From: Terriglobia bacterium
Lineage (GTDB): Bacteria > Acidobacteriota > Terriglobia > Bryobacterales > Bryobacteraceae
Assembly (NCBI GenBank): GCA_021325235.1
Contig: JAJPHN010000031.1
Location: 124,001 to 188,000, forward strand
Length of the DNA stretch: 64,000 nt
Reading direction: 5' to 3'
The notes under the pieces were generated by a model. The model did no database searches. It was given only the letters and a program-made list of their open reading frames with translations, and was not told the DNA's origin. Shown here piece after piece: positions 24,088 through 31,929 of this stretch (position 1 is the stretch's first letter; each line of letters begins with the position of its first letter). The position numbers and the translations under genes are program-made.

Positions 24088-25914
24088 TCAGCTCCAGATC
24101 GGAAAGACGGCGAAGGCGAAGAGCTTGCCGCCCAACATGAGGTAATGCTCCACAATCGGTCCTAGCGCGAGCGCCGGGAAGAAGGTCAGTGCTCCGACCA
24201 GCAGCACTGTCCCGACCAGCAGGCCGACAAAAAGCGGCCCGTGTGTTGGCAAAGTTCCGAGCGTCTCGGCGACTTTTTTCTTCGCGGCCAGGCTGCCAGC
24301 AGCGGCGAGCAGCGGAATCAGGAAAAAGAAGCGTCCCATAAGCATCGCCAGACCGAGCGTCAGGTTGTACCAAGGCGTGTTGGCGTTGAGGCCGGCGAAG
24401 GCGCTGCCGTTATTGGCGGTGCCGCTGGTGTAGGCGTAGAGATTTTCGGTAAAGCCGTGCGCGCCGGAGTTGTTCAGGTTGGCTGTGGCGGCGCCGGGCG
24501 GATTCCAGTAACTGTGGGCGACGGCCTGCCCCTTAGCATCCTTGGTGGGCGAGGGGAACGAAATGACCGACGACATGGCGGCCAGCACAAGAATGCTGAA
24601 AGCGGTGGCAATCATGGCGAGCATCGCCATTTTGACTTCTTTGCCTTCGATCTTCTTGCCGACATATTCGGGCGTGCGGCCGACCATGAGGCCGGCGATG
24701 AAGACCGCCAGAATGGCGTAGAGCAGAATGCCGTACAAGCCGGCACCGACCCCGCCGAAGATAACTTCGCCGGTCTGCATATTGAAGAGCGGCACGAGTC
24801 CGCCGAGCGGAGTGAGACTGTCGTGCGCATTGTTTACGGCGCCGCAGCTTGCATCGGTGGTGACCGTGGTGAAGAGCGCGGAGGCGGCGATACCGAAGCG
24901 CGTCTCTTTGCCCTCCATGTTGCCGCCGGACTGTCCGGCTGTGACGCGCGTCTCAACGCCGAGCTTGGAGAAGTTCGGATTACCTTTTTGCTCAGCCCAG
25001 TAGCAGGCGAGCGCACCGGCGAGAAACATAACGGAGAAGGCGGTGAAGATGGTCCAGCCCTGGCGGCGGTCGCCCACCATGCAGCCGAAGGTATAAGCCA
25101 GCGCTGCGGGAATCGCGAAAATCATCACCATCTGCAGGAGATTTGTGAACGGTGTGGGATTTTCGAAGGGATGCGCAGAGTTAGCGTTGAAGAAACCGCC
25201 GCCGTTGGTGCCGAGCATTTTAATTGCTTCCTGTGAGGCGACGGGACCCTGCGCGATCACCTGCTTTGCGCCCTCCAGGGTTTGAGCGGTGGTGTACGGA
25301 TGGAGGTTCTGCACGACGCCCTGCGAGCAGAGAACGAGGGCGCACAGGAGCGAGAGCGGCAGCAGAATGTATACAGTCGCGCGTGTCAGATCGACCCAGA
25401 AATTGCCAACGGTCTTGGCCTGCTGCCGGGCGAAACCGCGCGTGAGAGCGATGGCCACGGCGATGCCGGCGGCGGCCGAGGCAAAGTTCTGAACGGTGAG
25501 CGCCGCCATCTGCACCAGGTAACTCAGAGTCGATTCGCCCGAGTACGACTGCCAGTTGGTGTTGGTCACGAAACTGACAGCGGTGTTGAAGGCCAGGTCC
25601 GGCGAGACGTTACCGGCGTTGAAGCCTTGCGGATTCAGCGGCAGCACTCCTTGCAGGCGCTGGAGCCCATACACGAACAAGAAGCTGAAGATGCTGAAGG
25701 CAATCAGCGAGGCGGTGTATTGCGTCCAGCGCTGCTCCTGCGCTTCGTTGATGCCGATCAATTTGTAAGTCAGCGTTTCGAATGGGCGCAACAGCGGATG
25801 CAGGAATGTGCGCTTGCCCTCAAAAAGGCGGGCCATGAAAGTGCCGAGCGGTTTTGCGAGAGCCAGAATGATCAGGAAGAAGACCGCGATCTGAACGATA
25901 CCGTTGGCCGTCAT
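24088..25914 (-). CDS. kdpA: Potassium-transporting ATPase potassium-binding subunit A
   Basis: A 608-residue integral membrane protein related to potassium channels, which binds and translocates K+. Pore-like segments are recognisable: [40 protein letters not shown] and the later [22 protein letters not shown]. About ten membrane helices are evident. The length is slightly above the usual 550-560 residues, with a longer central loop. The start ATG 25914 lies directly beside the kdpF stop (25916). Confidence 0.97.
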   Translation of the reverse strand: MTANGIVQIAVFFLIILALAKPLGTFMARLFEGKRTFLHPLLRPFETLTYKLIGINEAQEQRWTQYTASLIAFSIFSFLFVYGLQRLQGVLPLNPQGFNAGNVSPDLAFNTAVSFVTNTNWQSYSGESTLSYLVQMAALTVQNFASAAAGIAVAIALTRGFARQQAKTVGNFWVDLTRATVYILLPLSLLCALVLCSQGVVQNLHPYTTAQTLEGAKQVIAQGPVASQEAIKMLGTNGGGFFNANSAHPFENPTPFTNLLQMVMIFAIPAALAYTFGCMVGDRRQGWTIFTAFSVMFLAGALACYWAEQKGNPNFSKLGVETRVTAGQSGGNMEGKETRFGIAASALFTTVTTDASCGAVNNAHDSLTPLGGLVPLFNMQTGEVIFGGVGAGLYGILLYAILAVFIAGLMVGRTPEYVGKKIEGKEVKMAMLAMIATAFSILVLAAMSSVISFPSPTKDAKGQAVAHSYWNPPGAATANLNNSGAHGFTENLYAYTSGTANNGSAFAGLNANTPWYNLTLGLAMLMGRFFFLIPLLAAAGSLAAKKKVAETLGTLPTHGPLFVGLLVGTVLLVGALTFFPALALGPIVEHYLMLGGKLFAFAVFPIWS

Positions 25915-25915
25915 A

Positions 25916-25999
25916 TCAGAATTTCTCCGGTTTGAGCAGCGCGTAAATCAGGTACGCGAAAAGCAGAATGGTGGCGATGCCGCCGATGATGTAGTCCAT
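25916..25999 (-). CDS. kdpF: Potassium-transporting ATPase small subunit F
   Basis: A 27-residue single-span peptide, [16 protein letters not shown] followed by [11 protein letters not shown], matching KdpF in size, hydrophobicity and the C-terminal charged LxxPExF end. KdpF stabilises the KdpABC complex. It starts at ATG 25999 and stops one base before kdpA begins. It is too short for ordinary gene callers but its position and sequence are characteristic. Confidence 0.93.
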   Translation of the reverse strand: MDYIIGGIATILLFAYLIYALLKPEKF

Positions 26000-26015
26000 G
26001 GGAACGAGCCTCGTG

Positions 26016-26102
26016 TCAGAGCCGGTCGCAGGCTCGCGTCAGAGCCCAGCACAACGCGAAAAAGATCAGCGCAACGGCGATATAAAAAAGATCCAGCAAC
26101 AT
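26016..26102 (-). CDS. 28-residue membrane peptide upstream of kdpF
   Basis: A frame from ATG 26102 to TGA 26016 encodes MLLDLFYIAVALIFFA followed by LCWALTRACDRL, a single hydrophobic helix with a conserved-looking CW...CDRL end. Similar tiny peptides ending in C(D/E)RL occur before kdpF in other bacteria, from my recollection of kdp operons; their function is unknown. It lies 16 bases before kdpF and 6 bases after the USP-like gene, so it is within the operon. It may be an additional small subunit or assembly factor of the pump. Confidence 0.7.
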   Translation of the reverse strand: MLLDLFYIAVALIFFALCWALTRACDRL

Positions 26103-26108
26103 AGATTT

Positions 26109-26609
26109 CTATCGGTTCGAAATTAGGATGACCTGATGCCCGCTCTGCCGCAGGCTGCGAGCGAGCGATCGTTCACGCCCGAGCCAGGAACACGCGCGGC
26201 AGCCCATGACAACGAGCGAGCCCGGCCTGAGCGCGCCCGCAACCGCGGCTTCGAGATCGCGGCAGAGATGCACTTCAATGCGCACCGAAATGCTGGGATC
26301 GAAGAGCGAGCCGCATAATTGCCGGACGCGGAATGCGGGGTCAACGGCAGGACGGTCGAGCGGCAGAGTGTACGGAACAACCTGGGGCATGAGAATGCGC
26401 ATCTGTGCGCCAAGGCCGCGAGCCAGCTGGTGCGCCTCTTCCAGCGCCGGCAAAGTTGCTTCGATGGTTGTGAAGAGAACCGTAATGGGAAGTGGTTCTT
26501 CGCTCGAATTTTCCTCGAATGCGGGTTCTTTTTCCGATAGCGCAGGAACGATTTGCTCGTTCTCGCGCGCCCTCGTAATCACGACTTCCACAGCGTCCTC
26601 TACCTTCAC
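26109..26609 (-). CDS. USP-like protein leading the kdp operon
   Basis: A protein of up to 166 residues whose C-terminal 110 residues resemble a universal stress protein fold: PITVLFTTIEATLPALEEAHQLARGLGAQMRIL, then SLVVMGCRA and GHQVILISNR. The full ATP-binding G-x2-G-x9-G(S/T) motif is not clear. The first 40 residues are Glu-rich, and no good ribosome binding site precedes the GTG at 26609, so the true start may lie further in. It is the first gene of the kdpFABC transcript and lies next to the candidate KdpE operator. USP domains are also part of KdpD, which suggests a role in potassium sensing. Confidence 0.7.
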   Translation of the reverse strand: MKVEDAVEVVITRARENEQIVPALSEKEPAFEENSSEEPLPITVLFTTIEATLPALEEAHQLARGLGAQMRILMPQVVPYTLPLDRPAVDPAFRVRQLCGSLFDPSISVRIEVHLCRDLEAAVAGALRPGSLVVMGCRACSWLGRERSLARSLRQSGHQVILISNR

Positions 26610-26627
26610 CAGCCTAGGGAAGGAACG

Positions 26628-26667
26628 CTTAGGATGTCCTTAAGCGCTACTAAGGATTCACTAAAGG
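26628..26667 (-). promoter_or_regulatory. Four 11-bp-spaced CTWARG repeats before the kdp operon (candidate KdpE operator)
   Basis: Read on the plus strand, CTTAGGA (26628), CTTAAGC (26639), CTAAGGA (26650) and CTAAAGG (26661) start at exactly 11-base intervals. They span the last codons of kdpE and the 40-base gap before the USP-like gene. A nested imperfect palindrome, GCTTAGGATGTCCTTAAGC, lies at 26627-26645. OmpR-family regulators bind tandem direct repeats at this pitch. The same repeat array occurs at 28845-28884. Confidence 0.65.
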
Positions 26668-27354
26668 CGGGGCTGCAAAACGGTATCCGACGCGCGGCTC
26701 GGTGATTAAGAAGCGCGGTTTACTCGGATTTTCTTCGATTTTCTTACGGATCTGGTTAATGAAAACGTGCAGATACTCGACCTCATTGCCATAATCGGGG
26801 CCCCATATGGTCTGCAGCAGTTTGCCGTGCGTGATGGCGGTGTTGGCGTTGGAAGCGAGGTAATAGAGAAGATCGAATTCTTTCGGCGTGAGCCGCACGG
26901 CACGGCCGCCTACCAACACCTGGCGGGAAGCGGGATTGATTTCGAGCTGATCGAAGACGAGCACCTGTGTGTTGGTAGCCGAAGCTAACGGTACGCGGCG
27001 CAGATTGGCGCGGATCCGCGCCCAGAGCTCGGGCATGCTGAACGGCTTGGTGACGTAGTCGTCGGCTCCGGCATCGAGTGCGGCGATTTTATCGTTTTCG
27101 CTGTTGCGGACGGTCAGCATGATGATGGCGACATCGGAAACGGCGCGGATTTCGCGGCACGTCTCCAGGCCGCTCATGCCGGGCATGTTTACGTCGAGCA
27201 GCACGAGATCGAAACGGGCCTGGCGAAGTTTTCCGAGAGCTTCGTCGCCGGACTTGGCATCATCGATGAAGTAGCCCTGCGCGGTGAGCCCGGTGCGCAT
27301 CACGCGCCGGATCTGAGGCTCATCATCGACCACAAGAATTCTGGCGTTATTCAT
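26650..27354 (-). CDS. kdpE: Potassium operon response regulator KdpE
   Basis: A 234-residue OmpR-type regulator. The receiver domain (1-120) has acidic DDEP, phosphoacceptor Asp in LVLLDVNMPG, Thr in MLTVR and Lys in VTKPF. The winged-helix C-terminus has RLTPKEFDLLYYLASN and HVFINQIRKKIEENP followed by RVGYRF. Phosphorylated KdpE activates kdp transcription. It overlaps the kinase gene by 4 bases (ATGA type), and its 3' end carries half of the repeat array that faces the kdp operon. Confidence 0.94.
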   Translation of the reverse strand: MNNARILVVDDEPQIRRVMRTGLTAQGYFIDDAKSGDEALGKLRQARFDLVLLDVNMPGMSGLETCREIRAVSDVAIIMLTVRNSENDKIAALDAGADDYVTKPFSMPELWARIRANLRRVPLASATNTQVLVFDQLEINPASRQVLVGGRAVRLTPKEFDLLYYLASNANTAITHGKLLQTIWGPDYGNEVEYLHVFINQIRKKIEENPSKPRFLITEPRVGYRFAAPPLVNP

Positions 27355-28793
27355 GCCGGTGTCACGGGTAGCGTCATGGAAAAGCGTACACCGAGGCCGG
27401 GAGCGCTCTCGACCCAGACTCGGCCGCCGTGCGCCTGTACGATTTCGCGGGTGATGGTCAGGCCCATCCCGGTGCCTGGAATGCGATCGCGAACCGAGCG
27501 CGAGCGGTAAAACTTTTCAAAAATCGCCTCCTGTTCGGAAAGTGGAATGCCGGGACCGTCGTTGGCAACGTGCAGAACCACAAATTGCTCGTCTTTTCTC
27601 TCGGCTGAAATGCGAATCGCGGAGGACGGCGGCGCATATTTGAGCGCGTTCTCAATGAGCTGGCGGAGAGCGAGTTCGCCGAGTTCTTCATCGATGTCGA
27701 TGTCAGGCAGGTTGGCCTGCATATTCATTTGTACATTGCGCAGGTCGTCCATCGCGCGGAGTTTGTCGAGTGAAGCATAAACCAGCTCGGAAACCGGGCA
27801 AGGCTGGCGATGGAGCTTGAGCTCGCCTGCTTCGATACGAGCGACTTTGAGCGCCTCATTGACGAGGCGGGTGAGCCGGTCTGCTTCTTCATCGGCCACA
27901 GTGAGCAATTCGCGGTCCGCGTCCTGGCGCGCAGCCTGCGAAAGCATGGTGCTGATCGCGGCCTTAATCGAAGTGAGCGGCGTTTTGAGCTCATGAGCCA
28001 AAGCGTCGAGCAGGGTTGCCTTGAGCTGTTCGTTCTGACGCGCGGCTTCCATGCGGTTGGCGATCTCCTGCTCGCGGGCGCGCTCGATGGCGATGGCGGC
28101 GAGCTGGGCTACAGCGGAAAGAGCTGCATCGGAGAGCTGCGCGCCGGTCCAGCCGAAGCTGCCGAGCGTGCGCCCGCCGAGACGGACCGGAGCGACCGCG
28201 ATGCGGCCGGCAGCCGAGTGCCAGTCCTTGCCCGTCCGCGCCACTTCTTTGAGCAGATCGTCGGTGAGCGCGCTATCAGCGCTGCCGCCACGGCTGATCG
28301 TGTCGCTCTCGGTTTCGTAAAACGCTGCATCGCGCAGATCGAAGAGCTCGGTCGCGACCTGCGCGATGCGATTGGGAAGCGGCCGCTCGCTGCCGATCAT
28401 GAGGGCGCGGCTGAATTCGTAGAGCCGCTCCATTTCGCGCCGCCGCGCGCTGGCTTCATCGGCACGCTTCTGCGCACTCGCGGAGAGATGGCTCGCCGTA
28501 ATGGCCGTGATCAGGAAGACAAATAAGGCCACCCAGTTCTGCGGATCGGCAATAGTCAGAGTTCCGATTGGCGGCAGAAAGTAGAAGTTATAGCCGAACA
28601 TGCTGGCTACGGAGGCTGCCACCGAGGCATCGAGCCCGGCACGCGTGGCGATTCCGAGAATCAGCAGGAGATACGAAAGCGCGGCGGTAGAGCTATTAAC
28701 GTGGAGCAGCCAGTGGTCGACGGCGGTGACCAGCGCAACCAGTGCGATTGCCCCAAGTATGCGCAAGAGGCGCAAGGAGTTCGAGCCTGCCAA
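27351..28793 (-). CDS. kdpD: KdpD C-terminal-type sensor histidine kinase lacking the KdpD sensor domain
   Basis: A 480-residue kinase equivalent to only the second half of KdpD. It opens with four membrane segments of the DUF4118 type (AIALVALVTAVDHWLL, ALSYLLLILGIATRAG and others), then a GAF-like part, the HisKA box ALAHELKTPLTSI and the HATPase motifs NALKYA, DGPGIP and GTGMGLTI. A typical KdpD has about 890 residues; the missing N-terminal sensor and USP domains are encoded by the two divergent genes at 28939-31189. The start is TTG 28793 with GGTGA upstream. It is co-transcribed with kdpE. Confidence 0.92.
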   Translation of the reverse strand: MAGSNSLRLLRILGAIALVALVTAVDHWLLHVNSSTAALSYLLLILGIATRAGLDASVAASVASMFGYNFYFLPPIGTLTIADPQNWVALFVFLITAITASHLSASAQKRADEASARRREMERLYEFSRALMIGSERPLPNRIAQVATELFDLRDAAFYETESDTISRGGSADSALTDDLLKEVARTGKDWHSAAGRIAVAPVRLGGRTLGSFGWTGAQLSDAALSAVAQLAAIAIERAREQEIANRMEAARQNEQLKATLLDALAHELKTPLTSIKAAISTMLSQAARQDADRELLTVADEEADRLTRLVNEALKVARIEAGELKLHRQPCPVSELVYASLDKLRAMDDLRNVQMNMQANLPDIDIDEELGELALRQLIENALKYAPPSSAIRISAERKDEQFVVLHVANDGPGIPLSEQEAIFEKFYRSRSVRDRIPGTGMGLTITREIVQAHGGRVWVESAPGLGVRFSMTLPVTPA

Positions 28794-28844
28794 TCACCAG
28801 TGTAGAGATGGACGTTTGTTGCAGGAGGGAGTCATTGGAAACCC

Positions 28845-28884
28845 CTAAAGGTTGTCTCAGGGCGATCTAAAGGCAGGCTAAGGA
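28845..28884. promoter_or_regulatory. Four 11-bp-spaced CTWARG-like repeats in the kdpD divergent promoter (candidate KdpE operator)
   Basis: CTAAAGG (28845), CTCAGGG (28856), CTAAAGG (28867) and CTAAGGA (28878) start at exactly 11-base intervals in the 145-base gap between the kinase and the stand-alone sensor genes. The array repeats the one before the kdp operon in motif, number and pitch. A TTGCGG string follows at 28885. Confidence 0.65.
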
Positions 28885-28938
28885 TTGCGGCAGGCGGGTG
28901 CGTTTCGCCGTTAGACTGAGAGCTGCGAAGGGGATCGA

Positions 28939-30036
28939 TTGGGTACTCCGGCCACCAGACCGACACCGGAACAACTGCTTCGGCAGGTTGAGGCGCAGGA
29001 AGAATATGCGCAGACCGGGCGGCTGAAAGTCTTTCTCGGCTACGCTTCGGGGGTTGGGAAAAGCTATCAGATGCTGGACGAAGGCCGGCGGCGGAGGGAA
29101 CGCGGCCAGGACGTGGTGGTCGGCGCGATCCAGCCGGAAATTTCACCCGAGCTGATGAAACTGCTGGCGCATCTCGAGATCATTCCACTGAAGATGATCG
29201 AGGGCAATCCGGTGATGGATGTGGATGCCATACTCCGGCGGCATCCGCAGGTGTGCCTGGTCGACGGCCTCGCCTATGACAATCCGTACGGCAGCCGGAA
29301 CGCGCATCGCTGGCAGGATGTCGAGCAGTTGCTCGCGGCCGGTATTTCGGTCATCACAACCATCAATCTGCAGTACGTAGACGAGCGCCGGGCGCAGGTG
29401 GAAACGATTCGTGGAAAGCGCGTGAACGTCAGCGTACCGGAAGCGTTTCTACGCAGTGCCGATGAGATTGTGGTGGTGGATGCTCCGGCCGAGTTCCCGC
29501 TGGCCCGCAGTCACGAGCCCGATGCGCAGCCCAATGCGGCGACGCAGCAGCACAAGCTTTCGCAACTCCGTGAGATCGCGCTTTTGCTTGCCGCCGACGT
29601 GGTTGACCGGCAGCTGGAATCGTATCTGGAGCGCAATGGCGCGACACAGTCGTGGGGCACGCAGGAGCGGATTCTTGTATGTATCAGCCCGAAAGTGAAC
29701 GCCGAGCGGATGATCCGGCGGGCGCAGCTGGTACGGGACCGTTTTCACGGCGAGCTGTTTGTGGTTTATGTCGGAGAGGAAAATCTTTCCGCGGAAGATC
29801 AGAGCGCGCTCGAGCGCAACCTGGAGATTGCGCGGCGCGAAGGCATTCCGGTCGAGCTGCTGGATGCGGAAGACACGGTGGAAGAGATTATCGGCTTCGC
29901 GCATCGACACGGAATCACGCAGATTTTCATCGGCCACAGCCTTTCGGGCAGCTGGCGCGCACGCCTGACGAAGACAACGGTAGACCGGCTGATTCGGGCA
30001 GCTGAAGGAATGGATGTCAAGCTCTTTCCGCACTGA
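28939..30036 (+). CDS. Stand-alone KdpD sensor domain with USP domain (copy 1, degenerate Walker B)
   Basis: A 365-residue cytoplasmic protein equal to the N-terminal half of KdpD: sensor domain (about 27-235) and USP domain (about 245-365). Walker A is GYASGVGKS (34-42). The second conserved box, VDELAHTN in typical KdpD, reads VDGLAYDN here, so the Glu and the His-Thr are lost, while RWQDVEQLL is kept. The start is TTG 28939 with AAGGGGA 8 bases upstream. It overlaps copy 2 by 23 bases. It has no kinase domain and presumably signals to the separate kinase at 27351-28793. USP domains of KdpD bind nucleotides such as c-di-AMP in some species; that is not shown here. Confidence 0.9.
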   Translation: MGTPATRPTPEQLLRQVEAQEEYAQTGRLKVFLGYASGVGKSYQMLDEGRRRRERGQDVVVGAIQPEISPELMKLLAHLEIIPLKMIEGNPVMDVDAILRRHPQVCLVDGLAYDNPYGSRNAHRWQDVEQLLAAGISVITTINLQYVDERRAQVETIRGKRVNVSVPEAFLRSADEIVVVDAPAEFPLARSHEPDAQPNAATQQHKLSQLREIALLLAADVVDRQLESYLERNGATQSWGTQERILVCISPKVNAERMIRRAQLVRDRFHGELFVVYVGEENLSAEDQSALERNLEIARREGIPVELLDAEDTVEEIIGFAHRHGITQIFIGHSLSGSWRARLTKTTVDRLIRAAEGMDVKLFPH

Positions 30037-31189
30037 ACCGGAGCCGGCCGATTCCGATGCGATTTCCGGCGAGAAGGCGACCCGCACGGGCAAGCTGAAG
30101 ATCTTTCTCGGCTACGCGGCGGGGGTCGGGAAAACATTTCAGATGCTTACCGAGGCGCAGCAGCTAAGGCGGGAAGGCGTGGACGTGGTGGTGGGATATT
30201 TTGAGCCACACGCCCGTCCCGACACGATTGCGCTGCTCGAAGGCCTGGAAGTCGTGCCGCGGCGCGTGATCGAGTATCGCGGGGCGCGCTTCGAAGAGAT
30301 GGACACGGAGGCGATCGTGCGCCGCCGACCGACGGTCTGCGTGGTGGATGAGTTCGCGCATACCAACGTGCCTGGTTCCGAGCGCGGTAAGCGCTGGCAG
30401 GATGTGATGCTGCTGCTTGAAGCCGGGATTGACGTGCTCACGACGGTGAACATCCAGCATCTGGAGAGTCTGAATGACCAGGTCTATTGCATGACGGGTA
30501 TCCGGGTGCGCGAGACGGTGCCGGACTGGGTGGTGCAGCAGGCGGCTGAAGTGGTGATGGTCGATCTCACGCCACGGGCGTTGCTTAACAGGCTTGATCG
30601 CGGCGCCGTCTACCAGGGCGAAAAGGTGGAGCGCGCCAAGCAGAATTTTTTCAAGGAATCGACGCTGGTGGCTCTGCGCGAGCTGGCATTGCGCGAAACC
30701 GCTTTCGAGGTGGAATCGCGCCAGGCTCTCGCCGCAGAAGAGAAGCCTTTGTCGCCTGCGGCGCCCGAGACAGAGCCGCCGCAGCGCTCAACCGAACGCG
30801 TGCTGGTCTATGTAACGCCTGAGCCTTCTGCGGCCGCGCTGATTCGGCGGGGGAAGCGAGTGGCCGATCATCTGAAAGGCGAGTGCATTGCGGTTGCGGT
30901 CTGCGGCAAGGAGCTGGCCGAATTATCGCCGCGGCAGCGCGCCGCGCTTGAAAAAAACATGAATTTCGCCCGGAACCTGCATGTTCCCACGCATGTGATC
31001 AAAGCGGAAAACGTCGCTGAAGGATTGATCGACTTCGCGCGCCAGCAGAGGGTGACGCAGATTTACCTGTTGCGGCCGGCGGTCTCGCGCTGGCGTTTGC
31101 CATTCCGGAGAAATTTTGTCGAACAGCTCGCGAGGTTGGGACGCGACATGGAGATTACGTTTGTAGCCGAGCGCGCTCCTCTGTCCTGA
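30014..31189 (+). CDS. Stand-alone KdpD sensor domain with USP domain (copy 2)
   Basis: A 391-residue paralogue with canonical motifs: Walker A GYAAGVGKT (33-41), VDEFAHTNVPGS and KRWQDVMLLLEAGIDV. A USP-like domain follows (RVLVYVTPEPSAAALIRRGKRVADHL onward) and a basic C-terminal end. Like copy 1 it lacks membrane and kinase domains. Its ATG lies inside the last codons of copy 1, so the two are translationally coupled. Two sensors feeding one kinase imply a two-input or hetero-oligomeric potassium/turgor sensor. The gene is convergent with smpB. Confidence 0.92.
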   Translation: MSSSFRTEPEPADSDAISGEKATRTGKLKIFLGYAAGVGKTFQMLTEAQQLRREGVDVVVGYFEPHARPDTIALLEGLEVVPRRVIEYRGARFEEMDTEAIVRRRPTVCVVDEFAHTNVPGSERGKRWQDVMLLLEAGIDVLTTVNIQHLESLNDQVYCMTGIRVRETVPDWVVQQAAEVVMVDLTPRALLNRLDRGAVYQGEKVERAKQNFFKESTLVALRELALRETAFEVESRQALAAEEKPLSPAAPETEPPQRSTERVLVYVTPEPSAAALIRRGKRVADHLKGECIAVAVCGKELAELSPRQRAALEKNMNFARNLHVPTHVIKAENVAEGLIDFARQQRVTQIYLLRPAVSRWRLPFRRNFVEQLARLGRDMEITFVAERAPLS

Positions 31190-31195
31190 GCCGCG

Positions 31196-31663
31196 CTACT
31201 GCCGATTGCGGCGCGCCATGGCCGCTTTGGCTTCGGCCTGCATCTCTTTGGCCCGAATCGCCTCGCGCTTATCGTGGAATTTTTTGCCTTTGCCGATTGC
31301 GATCTCCACCTTGATCCGCCCGTCTTTGAGGTAGAGGCGAGTGGGGACGATGGTCAGTCCTTTCTCGCGCGTCTCCGAGCGCAGTTTTTCGATCTCGGAG
31401 CGATGCAGGAGCAGCTTGCGTTTTCGCACGGGCGGATGGTTCATCTGGTTACCGTGCGAGTATTCGCTGATGTGCGCGTTCATCAGCCAGGCTTCGTTTT
31501 CACTGACCTCGGCGTAGCTTTCTTTTAGCTGGATTTTGCCGGTCTTGGCAGCCTTGACTTCGGTGCCGGTCAGCACCAGCCCGGCCTCGTAGCGCTCGAG
31601 CAGATGGTAGTTGTGTCCCGCAGAACGGTTGTCGCTCAGGATCTTGATGGGTGTGTCTGCCAT
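31196..31663 (-). CDS. smpB: SsrA (tmRNA)-binding protein SmpB
   Basis: A 155-residue SmpB, which delivers tmRNA to stalled ribosomes. Family motifs are [38 protein letters not shown] and the basic C-terminal tail [23 protein letters not shown]. The length is normal. No tmRNA gene is recognised near it. The 266-base gap to the secretin contains nothing I can identify beyond GC-rich inverted strings. Confidence 0.97.
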   Translation of the reverse strand: MADTPIKILSDNRSAGHNYHLLERYEAGLVLTGTEVKAAKTGKIQLKESYAEVSENEAWLMNAHISEYSHGNQMNHPPVRKRKLLLHRSEIEKLRSETREKGLTIVPTRLYLKDGRIKVEIAIGKGKKFHDKREAIRAKEMQAEAKAAMARRNRQ

Positions 31664-31929
31664 GATTTTGCTGTCCCGGCTAGGGCCTGAGACAATAGAG
31701 GTTCGCCATTTCTATTGTGGACTCTGGCTACCGGTACTCTGCACGCACGGGGCGCTCGGAGCGTCTAGAATTCGAACCGCGAGAGTAAATCGTCAGGGCG
31801 GGAACAGTCTTTCCAGGAGGAGTCTGTCCTCGCGAGGGCGGCAAAACCTGGGGTGGGCGAAGAGTTTGGAAATCGTTGCGCATTGGGGGCGCGGCGAAGA
31901 TTTGTGAGCAGGAGCTGGATACCTGTAAG

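Noticed and set aside
31740-31800. tRNA-like string containing TTCGAA near smpB
   Set aside because: No acceptor stem or cloverleaf could be built on either strand, and no tmRNA is recognisable.
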